From NCBI RefSeq assembly GCF_001294625.1, contig NZ_CP012677.1, positions 3,968,001 to 4,032,000 on the forward strand: a DNA stretch of 64,000 nucleotides. Direction: 5' to 3'. The notes under the pieces are model-generated. The model did no database searches and was not told the DNA's origin. It saw only the letters and a list, made by a program, of their open reading frames with translations. Origin of the DNA: Arthrobacter alpinus. Lineage in GTDB: Bacteria; Actinomycetota; Actinomycetes; Actinomycetales; Micrococcaceae. Below are positions 24,297 through 31,794 of the stretch, one piece after another. Positions within the stretch are counted from its first letter, which is position 1. The number at the start of each line of letters is the position of its first letter. The position numbers were made by a program, and so were the translations under genes.

Positions 24297-26333
24297 CTAG
24301 ACAGCGATCTCCGGCATGAGCGTCTTCAGCGTCCAGGTCTTGTTCCTGGCCACGGCCGCCCAAGCGAACAGCAGGCCCAGTACGAGGTATCCAAGCAGCC
24401 CCAGTGAAATGGGCACCAGCGGCGCCAGATCGGCTCCGTAGATGAGGTGTCGCATGCCTTCCACCACGTGGCCCATGGGCAGTATCTGGTGCATGATGTG
24501 CAGCGGTTGCGGCGTGGTCTGCCAAGGGAATGTGCCCCCGGAGGACACCAGCTGCAGCACCAGCAGGATCAGCACCACAAATTTCCCAGGCGTTCCCATC
24601 AAGGCCACAATGCCCTGGATGAGGGCCGTGAAAGTCAGTGAGGCTAGCAGTAACAGGCCCAGCGTGAGCCACGGATGGCTCGGCTCGAGCCCCAGGCCAA
24701 ACTTCACGACGGCGTACAACAGGAGGGCCTGGAACGTGGAGACCGTGGCAAACGGCAGCCAGCCGCCCACAGCGATCTTCCACGACGGGGCGTTGGAGGC
24801 CAGCGCCCGCAGCGTCAGCGGCCGCATGGCCTGCACCAACATGAACGCACCAATCCACAGGGCAAGCACCAGGAAGAACGGCGCCAGCCCCGAGCCGTAG
24901 TTGGGGGCCTGGGCCTGGGAAACCGAGTCGACACGTACCGGGTCGGCGATGACGCCCGCGGCGTTCTCCTTGGTTTTGTCGTTGGGATTGGGCACCGAAC
25001 CGGCGCCGTTTCGCAGCTGCGTGGACAGCTCCGTGGCCCCGGCGGACAGCTTGCCGGAGCCGTCCTTCAAGTCAGCAGCCCCGGAGTCCAGCTTCGCGGC
25101 CCCGGAAGCCAGCGCGTTGGCGCCATCTAGGGCGGTGGTCTGCCCCGTGACAAGCGCCGAGCCACCACCGGAGAGGGCGCCCGCCCCGGCATGGGCCTGC
25201 GCAATCGCCGCAGTCAGGGTAGGCGTCGCCGTGGCCAGTTTCGCGGCGCCGTCGGCAACAGAGACGGAACCGGCGGCCAGCTTCTGGATGTCGGCGGCAT
25301 CCGTGGCCAGCTTTGCCTTCAGCTCGGCCACTGTAGGGCTTGTCGCGGCCCCAGTTAACGAGCTGCGGATCTGGGCCGCCTGCGTGGCGGTGATGGTGCC
25401 AGCCGCCACCAGCCCGTCAAGCTTGTCGTTGATGGCCGAGGTGACAGCGCCATCCAGCTGCCCGGCGGTGCCCACGGCGCCCTGCACCTTCTCGTTTAGC
25501 GCGGCATTTCCGGCGGCGACGGCGGCCGCACCGTCGGAAAGTTTCTGGGTGTCGGCGGGCAGGGTGGCCGTTTGGCTTTCCAGCAGCCCCAAGCCCTTGT
25601 CCAAGGACGAGGAACCGGACAGCAGCGCATTCGCGCCGGTCACCAGTTTCACCTGGCCGGCGGCCAGTGCGTCGGTGCCGGCGAGCAGCTCGGAGGTACC
25701 GGATTTCAGGGTTCCCACGCCGGAGTCAAGGGTTGCTGCGCCGTCGGCAAGCTGTTGGGCACCGTCCGCGGCCTGCACCAGCTGGGCGTGGATGGTGCCA
25801 TAGCCGCTGAGCAGGGCATTGGCAGTTTGCAGCCCCACTTGCTGTGCCACGGCGGCATGGACCTGCGTTGTCACCTTGTCCACGATGGAGGTCAGTAGGT
25901 AGTTGTTGGCGTCGTTGGTGGTCACCGTCAACATGGCCTGCTTGGCCGCGTTAAAGTTCTCGGGCGAGGCAAGGTTTGCGGAAAAGTCCTCCGGAATGAT
26001 CAGCGCAAAGGCAAAGTCACCATTTTTGACTCCCGCGTTTGCCTCCTGCGGCGTATCCACCAGCTGCCAGTCGAACTTCTTCCCCTCCACGAGGTTTGCC
26101 GCAACCTCCTTGCCAACAGTGAGTTCCTTGCCGCCCTTGGTTACGGCACCAGCGTCCTGGACCACCACGGCGGCCTTGAGCTGGTCCAGGTTTCCGTACG
26201 GATCCCAGTTGGCGTACAGGTAGACGGCACCGTACAGCAACGGCACCATCACCAGGGCGACGATAGTCAGCTTGGGCAGCATCCCGCCTGTCATGCGCTT
26301 GAGTTCGGAAAGGGCCAGACGGAAGACGGTCAT
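24297..26333 (-). CDS. YhgE/Pip-family membrane protein (ABC-2-like)
   Basis: 678 residues. One N-terminal membrane helix (LTIVALVMVPLLYGAVYLYANWDPYGNLDQLKAAVV) leads into a large extracellular region with repeated Ala/Gly/Ser-rich heptads (LADGAATLDSGVGTLKSGTSELLAGTDAL...), a long coiled rod. Five C-terminal membrane helices of the ABC-2 permease type follow. This is the family of the phage-infection protein Pip and of ESAT-6-type secretion-associated YhgE proteins. Its start overlaps the stop of the ATPase-like gene by 4 bases. It probably exports or displays a substrate at the surface; what it is remains unknown. Confidence 0.9.
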   Translation of the reverse strand: MTVFRLALSELKRMTGGMLPKLTIVALVMVPLLYGAVYLYANWDPYGNLDQLKAAVVVQDAGAVTKGGKELTVGKEVAANLVEGKKFDWQLVDTPQEANAGVKNGDFAFALIIPEDFSANLASPENFNAAKQAMLTVTTNDANNYLLTSIVDKVTTQVHAAVAQQVGLQTANALLSGYGTIHAQLVQAADGAQQLADGAATLDSGVGTLKSGTSELLAGTDALAAGQVKLVTGANALLSGSSSLDKGLGLLESQTATLPADTQKLSDGAAAVAAGNAALNEKVQGAVGTAGQLDGAVTSAINDKLDGLVAAGTITATQAAQIRSSLTGAATSPTVAELKAKLATDAADIQKLAAGSVSVADGAAKLATATPTLTAAIAQAHAGAGALSGGGSALVTGQTTALDGANALASGAAKLDSGAADLKDGSGKLSAGATELSTQLRNGAGSVPNPNDKTKENAAGVIADPVRVDSVSQAQAPNYGSGLAPFFLVLALWIGAFMLVQAMRPLTLRALASNAPSWKIAVGGWLPFATVSTFQALLLYAVVKFGLGLEPSHPWLTLGLLLLASLTFTALIQGIVALMGTPGKFVVLILLVLQLVSSGGTFPWQTTPQPLHIMHQILPMGHVVEGMRHLIYGADLAPLVPISLGLLGYLVLGLLFAWAAVARNKTWTLKTLMPEIAV

Positions 26334-27130
26334 CGTTGCCCACCCTCGCCGTGGATGCGGTTCTCGGATGTTGCCTCAAGGGGGTCGTCATCCTGAGGTT
26401 CCTGAGGGGCGACGCCGGAGGACTGGGTTTCGCCGTCGTCCTGCGTTGCCGCTGGCGTTGCCCACGGCGTGGCCGTTGCATTGCCGGCCAGTGCGGTGGG
26501 GCCTGTCCAGCCGTCTGGCAGTCGGCCCACCACGCCCACCACAATCAAAGGTCGCGGCGGGGTGTCGGCAGGCGAATCGGGGTCACGGCCCAGTTGGCCC
26601 GCCGCGGCTTGTTCCAGGAGCGGGAGCCAGGCGGAGGGGTCGGCGGTATGCCGGTCGGGGGAGTCGACCACCACCACATCAACATATTGGTTGGCCAGGG
26701 TCAGTTCCAGTTGCAGGTGCAGGAGCCGCCCCGGGTCTAGGGCATGAACCCATTGGTCCAGGATGTCCCGGAATCCGTGCTTGACCAGCCAGGCCGTGGG
26801 GCGGGTGCGGTCCCGGAACGCCAGGGGGACAAGTGCCAGGTCCTCGGAGACCAGGGAACGGACCGTAAGGTGGTGTTCCGGGGCGTTGACGTCGGGGGAG
26901 TCCACAATCGCGCTGCGTTTGCGCAGGGCGCTCATGGCGCCGTCGTGGCCCAGCGCCACGGAGCCGGAGGAGGGCCTCATGCGCCCGGTCAGGGCCAGGG
27001 CGAGGGCCGTTCGGCGCTCCTGACCGTCGGCCTGGATGAGGAGCACCTCAGCCTTGCCGGCTTCGACGGTGGTGGCGGGCAGCAGTGTGTGATGGCGGCC
27101 ATCGATGTGCAACTGGCTGGTGGTGAGCAT
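26330..27130 (-). CDS. Degenerate ABC ATPase-like partner of YhgE
   Basis: 266 residues with the order of an ABC ATPase but without the key residues. The Walker A site reads ADGQERRTALALALTGR in place of GxxGxGK(S/T). The Walker B strand VDVVVVDSPD keeps hydrophobics and Asp but lacks the catalytic Glu, and LSGGQ is replaced by LHLQLELTLANQ. So it should not hydrolyse ATP normally. It may act as a structural cap for the ABC-2-like YhgE protein, to which it is translationally coupled (ATGA overlap). The last 50 residues are acidic and disordered. Confidence 0.72.
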   Translation of the reverse strand: MLTTSQLHIDGRHHTLLPATTVEAGKAEVLLIQADGQERRTALALALTGRMRPSSGSVALGHDGAMSALRKRSAIVDSPDVNAPEHHLTVRSLVSEDLALVPLAFRDRTRPTAWLVKHGFRDILDQWVHALDPGRLLHLQLELTLANQYVDVVVVDSPDRHTADPSAWLPLLEQAAAGQLGRDPDSPADTPPRPLIVVGVVGRLPDGWTGPTALAGNATATPWATPAATQDDGETQSSGVAPQEPQDDDPLEATSENRIHGEGGQR

Positions 27131-27177
27131 GCTGGGAGCTCCTTAGGCGGCGGGACGAGCTGCATAAAAATATCAGA

Positions 27178-27191
27178 ACTGACCGGTCGGT
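27178..27191 (-). promoter_or_regulatory. Palindrome upstream of the pseudo-ATPase/YhgE operon
   Basis: ACTGACCGGTCGGT is a 14-base inverted repeat with one mismatch around a perfect GACCGGTC core, 48 bases before the operon start. It looks like a TetR-type operator. No TetR gene lies next to it in this window. Confidence 0.4.
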
Positions 27192-27253
27192 GCAAGAAAT
27201 GCGGCTACCAGTTCTCTTGTCACATTTTCACACAACGCCAGCCAGCCGGCGTG

Positions 27254-28204
27254 TCAGGCCAGGGCCCGCTGGAGGGCCTCGTCACGGTCGCGGAGGATGC
27301 GCACGCTCACCTCGGCGTCCGGGATAAGCCCCTCGGCGCCGTGGTAAACGCCGGCATAGACCTGGAATTCGGTGCTCACGCCGGCGCGCAACAGACGGGC
27401 CGCGTAGTCGAAGTTCTCATCCCTGAACAGGTCGAGTTCACCGATCTGGATCAGCGTAGGCGGCAGCCTTGAGAGGTCAGTGGCCCGGGCAGGCGAAGCA
27501 TATTCGCTGACTCTGTCGGTCCCGTGGGCCGGGCCCAGCAGCCAGGACCAGGCCAGTGTGTTGCGTTCGCGGTTCCATGACGGGATGCCGGAGAACTCAG
27601 AGTTCGACGGCGTGTGGTCCCGGTCATCGAGCATGGGGTACGCCAGGTACTGGAAGCTCAAAGCTGGTCCCTTTTCATCGCGGGCGCGCAGTGCCGTGCC
27701 TGCGGCAATTCCGCCGCCGGCGCTGGCGCCGCCAATGGCTAGGCGGTGCGGGTCGATGCCCAGCAGACCGGCATTGGCAGCGGTCCACAACAGGCCCTGG
27801 TGGGCGTCGTTGATGGCTGCCGGGAAGGGGTGCTCGGGTGCCAGACGGTATTCCAGCGACACAGCAACAAGGCCCAAGGACTTTGCCAGTTTCAGGCAGT
27901 ACACATCGTCCTCGGCCATGCTGCCGGCCACCATGCCGCCGCCGTGGATCCAGAACAGGCCCGGCAGCGGACCCTTCGCCTTGGCCGGCCGGTAGCTGCG
28001 CAGGGGGACGCCCACGTCGGGGCCCGGCGCCACATGGTCGGTGATCGTCACGGCGTCCGTCAGCTCGGCAGGCAGCCCGGGGCGCCGGGCAAGGTTCGCC
28101 GCCCGCGTGGCGACAAGCTCTTCCGGCGTGCCCGGAGGGGTACTGCCCACTAGGAAGTCGACGCCGGCTTGCAGTTGCGGGTCCACTCGGTCAAAGAACG
28201 TCAT
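27254..28204 (-). CDS. Alpha/beta hydrolase, hormone-sensitive-lipase family (esterase)
   Basis: 316 residues. The oxyanion-hole motif HGGG (IHGGGMVAGS), the nucleophile elbow GGASAGGG (GxSxG), an Asp in PPTLIQIGELDLFRDENFDYA and a His in YAGVYHGAEG form a complete HSL-type site. It is an intracellular carboxylesterase acting on small acyl esters. The start has AAAGGA 6 bases upstream. It begins 28 bases after nanE on the same strand, so it is probably the last gene of the sialic acid operon. One plausible job there is removing O-acetyl groups from sialic acids; this is inference from position. Confidence 0.85.
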   Translation of the reverse strand: MTFFDRVDPQLQAGVDFLVGSTPPGTPEELVATRAANLARRPGLPAELTDAVTITDHVAPGPDVGVPLRSYRPAKAKGPLPGLFWIHGGGMVAGSMAEDDVYCLKLAKSLGLVAVSLEYRLAPEHPFPAAINDAHQGLLWTAANAGLLGIDPHRLAIGGASAGGGIAAGTALRARDEKGPALSFQYLAYPMLDDRDHTPSNSEFSGIPSWNRERNTLAWSWLLGPAHGTDRVSEYASPARATDLSRLPPTLIQIGELDLFRDENFDYAARLLRAGVSTEFQVYAGVYHGAEGLIPDAEVSVRILRDRDEALQRALA

Positions 28205-28232
28205 GCCGGGTCCTTTTCGGAAACGGGGTGGG

Positions 28233-28919
28233 CTAGGCGCCCAGGGCGTCCTTGAACCAGCCTGTGATGGTGGCCGGGTGGGTGATGGCGGTGCCCACCA
28301 CCACGGCGAACGCGCCGGCGTCCAGGGCCGCGCGGGCTTGGGTGGGGGAGTGGATGCGGCCCTCGGCGATCAACGGTTTGCCCAGCTCCGCCGCGGCGAT
28401 CGCGGCGATGAGCTCCAGGTCCGGGCCGTCGGTCTTGGGGCGTTCGCCCGAGTACCCGGCCAAGGTGGTGCCGATCAGGTCAGCACCGGCGTTGGCCGCG
28501 GCAACGGCGTCCTCGAAGGATCCGCAGTCGGCCATGACCAGGGCGTTGGACTGGGCGTGGATGCCGGCGATGGTCTGTGCCAGCGTCAGGCCGTCCGGGC
28601 GGGGGCGGCGGGTGCCGTCAATGGCCACAATGTGCGCCCCGGCGCTTGCGCAGGACAGGGCGTGCTGGAGCGTTGGGGTGATGAAGACGCCGTCATGGCC
28701 GTCCTTCCACAAACCGATCACGGGGACCTCCACGGCGGCGCGGGCGAACTGGATGTCGGCAATGCCTTGCACCCGGATGGCAGCGGCCCCGCCAATGACG
28801 GCCGACGCCGCCACCTGGGCCATGGTGCGCGGGTCGCGCATGGGTTCTCCCGGGTACGCCTGGGCCGATACCACCAGTTGGCCTGCGAGCGAATCGAGAT
28901 TGGTCAGTTTCAGCGTCAA
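28233..28919 (-). CDS. nanE: N-acetylmannosamine-6-phosphate 2-epimerase
   Basis: 228 residues, a TIM barrel of the NanE family. Landmarks are VVSAQAYPGEPMRDPRTMAQVAASAVIGGAAAIRVQG at the N-terminus, VPVIGLWKDGHDGVFITPT, a second Asp/Glu set in NALVMADCGSFEDA, and IAEGRIHSPTQARAALDAGAFAVVVGTAITHP for phosphate binding. It converts ManNAc-6-P to GlcNAc-6-P in sialic acid breakdown. Start is a TTG with AGGAG 5 bases upstream. It is preceded by nanK and nanA in the same operon, which removes doubt about function. Confidence 0.93.
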   Translation of the reverse strand: MTLKLTNLDSLAGQLVVSAQAYPGEPMRDPRTMAQVAASAVIGGAAAIRVQGIADIQFARAAVEVPVIGLWKDGHDGVFITPTLQHALSCASAGAHIVAIDGTRRPRPDGLTLAQTIAGIHAQSNALVMADCGSFEDAVAAANAGADLIGTTLAGYSGERPKTDGPDLELIAAIAAAELGKPLIAEGRIHSPTQARAALDAGAFAVVVGTAITHPATITGWFKDALGA

Positions 28920-28952
28920 GGTGACTCCTAGATAAGGGACAAACGAAAGATT

Positions 28953-29885
28953 TTAGGCGAGGACCAAAGACGCCGCGCCCACCAGGGCGGCAGTGTTCCC
29001 GAGTGAGGCCCTGACCACGGGGACGCTCGCGAGGGGTGCCAGCAGTTCTTGGCGCAGGGCGAGGTCCATAGTAGTCCACCAGAGGTGTCCGGCATTGGCC
29101 AGACCACCGGAAATGACCACCACGCCGGGGTCAAGGATGTTGATCAACCCGCCCACTGCCTGCCCTGCGGCCTTGGCGCCCACACCTATGGCCGCCAACG
29201 CCGCGGCGTCGCCGCCTCCTCGGGCCAGCTCAAAGACTTCCCTGGTGTCCGGCACCGACGGGGAGCCGCCAAAGCGGAGGTAGGATTCGTGGATGGCGGG
29301 TCCGGAGGCGATGGCCTCCACGTGACCGGCGTGACCGCACGAGCAGGGGAGGGCGGCGCCGTCGTGGTAAGCGTAGGGGGAGGCGAAGTGGCCCACGTGG
29401 CCGCCAACAAAGTGGTGGCCCAGCAGCGGCTGCCCGTCAACCACAAAACTGCCGCCAACCCCGGTGCCGAAGGCGACCATGAGCGAGGTTGCGGTTCCTG
29501 CCCCGGCACCCAGCCAGGCCTCGCCGAGGGCGTGGGCGTGCACGTCGTTGACGACGGCGCACGGCAGTCCCAGCCGCTGTGTCAGGCCGGCCGCGAGGTG
29601 GGTTCCGGTCCAGCCAAGGATCGCGTCGGTGGCGGAGATGACGGTTCCTTCGGCGGCGTTGATGACACCGGCGGAGCCAACCCCCACGGCATCCACCACG
29701 GCGCCCTGCTCTGCGGCACGCTCGATGAGGAAGTGAACTAGGACGGCGGTGGCGTCCAAAATGGCTGCGCCGCCGTCACGGTTCTTCGTGGGGATTTCCC
29801 CTTGGACCAGGACCGAGCCGTCCTCGGCCACAACTCCGGCTGCCGTTTTGGTTCCGCCAAGGTCAACGCCAACTACGTACCGCAT
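28953..29885 (-). CDS. nanK: ROK-family N-acetylmannosamine kinase
   Basis: 310 residues from ATG 29885 (GAAGGA 7 bases upstream; an ATG 15 bases earlier lacks a site). The ROK fold is clear: phosphate-binding VGVDLGGTKTAAGVV, catalytic Asp in PCAVVNDVHAHALGEAW, FGTGVGGSFV, and a zinc-binding CSCGHAGHVEAIASG. Between nanA and nanE it should phosphorylate N-acetylmannosamine at O6. ROK kinases for glucose look similar, so the call depends on context. Confidence 0.9.
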   Translation of the reverse strand: MRYVVGVDLGGTKTAAGVVAEDGSVLVQGEIPTKNRDGGAAILDATAVLVHFLIERAAEQGAVVDAVGVGSAGVINAAEGTVISATDAILGWTGTHLAAGLTQRLGLPCAVVNDVHAHALGEAWLGAGAGTATSLMVAFGTGVGGSFVVDGQPLLGHHFVGGHVGHFASPYAYHDGAALPCSCGHAGHVEAIASGPAIHESYLRFGGSPSVPDTREVFELARGGGDAAALAAIGVGAKAAGQAVGGLINILDPGVVVISGGLANAGHLWWTTMDLALRQELLAPLASVPVVRASLGNTAALVGAASLVLA

Positions 29886-29973
29886 AAGAGAATCCTTCAA
29901 GGTTTAGGTCTGGGCTAAGAGTCCATTGCCCCGTCCGGGCCACGCAGGGCGGGCCGGACGGGGTCAAAGATTC

Positions 29974-30903
29974 TTAGATCAGGCCCGTGCGCTCAAGGAT
30001 AACCTTGATGGCTGCGGTCTCGTCCTCATCCAACGCGAGCATCGGGGCGCTCATGACGTTGGTCTTGATGACGCCCATGAGCATCAGCGCGGTCTTGAAC
30101 GCGCCAAGGCCTGCGGCGTTGCCGGACACGCGGCCGGCCTTCGGGGTGTAGACGATGTTGAAGACGTCGGCAATGCGGTCCTGCTCGGCAGCGGCACCGG
30201 CCCAGTCGCCGGCCACGGCCAGGTCGTACAGGCGGCGGTACGCCTTCGGGTCGACGTTGCCCAGGCCCGGCACAACACCCTGCGCGCCACCGAGCAGCGC
30301 ACCGTCAACAACCACTTCGTGGCCGGTGAAGATGTCAAAGTTCGGGATGTCCTTGGCGGCGATGAGCAGCTGGCGGAAGGAGACGTCGTCGCCCGAGGAG
30401 TCCTTCACACCGGCGATGACGCCTTCACGGCCCAGCTCAACGAGCAGGTCGGTGGGCATCTTGAAGTGGGTGCGCACCGGGACGTCGTAGACGAACAGGG
30501 GAACGTCCACGGATGCTGCCACAGTGCGGATGTGGCGGCCGGTCTCCTCGGCGTTGCTGATGGCGTAGTACTGGCTGGTGGCTACGATGCCGTCGGCGCC
30601 CAGGGAAACCATGCGGCGGGCTTCCTCGACAACACGGTTGGTGGTCTGCTCAACGGCACCCACCAGCAGGGGGACCTGTCCGGCATTGACGCCGGCAATG
30701 GTTGTCAAAACGGTGTCGCGCTCGGTGTTGGTCAGGTGGGTGACCTCGCCGGAGGAGCCGTTGACGAACAAGCCGGATACGCCGCCGTCGAGCAGGTGGC
30801 GGGTGAGGTTCTCGAGGGAGGGAACGTCAATGGCGCCATCGGCGGTGCGGGGGGTGCAGACGGGCGGGATGACGCCCTGGAAACGGGAAGCGACGGTAGT
30901 CAC
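29974..30903 (-). CDS. nanA: N-acetylneuraminate lyase (DHDPS superfamily)
   Basis: 309 residues. The superfamily motif VNGSSGEVTHLTNTERDTVL and the Schiff-base lysine in EGVIAGVKDSSGD (preceded by the tyrosine strand VPLFVYDVPVRT) are present. The lyase cleaves N-acetylneuraminate to pyruvate and N-acetylmannosamine. The superfamily also holds DapA and other aldolases; the adjacent nanK, nanE and sat genes make the sialic acid role the best reading. Start is GTG 30903 with GGAG 8 bases upstream. Confidence 0.87.
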   Translation of the reverse strand: MTTVASRFQGVIPPVCTPRTADGAIDVPSLENLTRHLLDGGVSGLFVNGSSGEVTHLTNTERDTVLTTIAGVNAGQVPLLVGAVEQTTNRVVEEARRMVSLGADGIVATSQYYAISNAEETGRHIRTVAASVDVPLFVYDVPVRTHFKMPTDLLVELGREGVIAGVKDSSGDDVSFRQLLIAAKDIPNFDIFTGHEVVVDGALLGGAQGVVPGLGNVDPKAYRRLYDLAVAGDWAGAAAEQDRIADVFNIVYTPKAGRVSGNAAGLGAFKTALMLMGVIKTNVMSAPMLALDEDETAAIKVILERTGLI

Positions 30904-30972
30904 GTAGATTACTCCAAAATTGTGTTGTACGGGTGAAAAATATGGGCCAGCCCGGGAGGGTGTGGGTGGGGA

Positions 30973-31794
30973 TTAGATGTGCAGCAGGGACGGCGCAGCG
31001 CCGAGCAGCTTCTTGGTGTAGTCGTTGGTGGGGTGGTCAAAGATCTGCTCGGCGGCGCCCTGTTCAACAATCTCGCCGTAGTACATGACGCAGATGCGGT
31101 CCGAGACGTAACGCACCGTCTGGATGTCGTGGCTGATGAACACCATGCCCAGGTTCAGTTCCTTTTTAAGGTCCGAGAGCAGGTTCAGCACCTGGGCGCG
31201 GACGGAGACGTCCAGTGCCGAGGTGGGCTCGTCCGCCACGATGATGTCCGGGTCCAGTGCTAGGGCGCGGGCGATCGCCACACGCTGGCGCTGCCCGCCG
31301 GAAACTTGCGACGGCGTAACCTCGGCTGCCGACTGCGGCAAGCCGACCAGCGCCAACAGATCGGCGACCTTGGCCAGACGCGATGCTGCGTTGCCGATGC
31401 CGTGGATGGTCAGCGGATCAACCAAGATGTCCTGGATGGTCATGCGCGGGTTCAACGCCGTCGAAGGGTCCTGGAAGACCACAGAGACGGAACGGCCAAA
31501 TTCCTTGCGCATGGCGGCGTTGCGCTTGATGGCGGGCTCGCCGCGGAACAACACCTGCCCGGACGTGGGAGTCTGCAGGCCAACCAGCACAGAGGCCAGT
31601 GTGGACTTGCCACACCCGGACTCGCCCACGATGCCCACGGTCTCGCCGCGGCTGATCGAGAAGTTCACGCCGTTGACGGCCTTGACATAGTTCGGCTTGA
31701 ATAGGCCACCGGAGCGGGTCCGGTGGTGGACGTGCAGGTCCTTGAGCTCGATGACGGGGGTAGTTGAAGAGACGGGCGCTGTGTGCTTGCTCAT
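30973..31794 (-). CDS. satD: ABC transporter ATPase (SatD/OppF type)
   Basis: 273 residues. Walker A GESGCGKSTLA, signature VSGGQRQRVAIARAL, Walker B DIIVADEPTSALD and the C-terminal oligopeptide-type extension IVEQGAAEQIFDHPTNDYTKKLLGA identify an Opp/Dpp-group ATPase. It begins with HHRTRSGGLFKPNYVKAVNGVNF, as OppF-like subunits do. Its ATG shares one base with the stop of the fused permease-ATPase gene (TAATG). Together they power the importer next to the nan genes. Confidence 0.87.
   Translation of the reverse strand: MSKHTAPVSSTTPVIELKDLHVHHRTRSGGLFKPNYVKAVNGVNFSISRGETVGIVGESGCGKSTLASVLVGLQTPTSGQVLFRGEPAIKRNAAMRKEFGRSVSVVFQDPSTALNPRMTIQDILVDPLTIHGIGNAASRLAKVADLLALVGLPQSAAEVTPSQVSGGQRQRVAIARALALDPDIIVADEPTSALDVSVRAQVLNLLSDLKKELNLGMVFISHDIQTVRYVSDRICVMYYGEIVEQGAAEQIFDHPTNDYTKKLLGAAPSLLHI

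Noticed and set aside
24901..25803. Plus-strand frame of 300 codons inside YhgE
   Set aside because: It is antisense to the Ala/Gly/Ser-rich repeats of YhgE, whose codon pattern keeps the opposite frame open.
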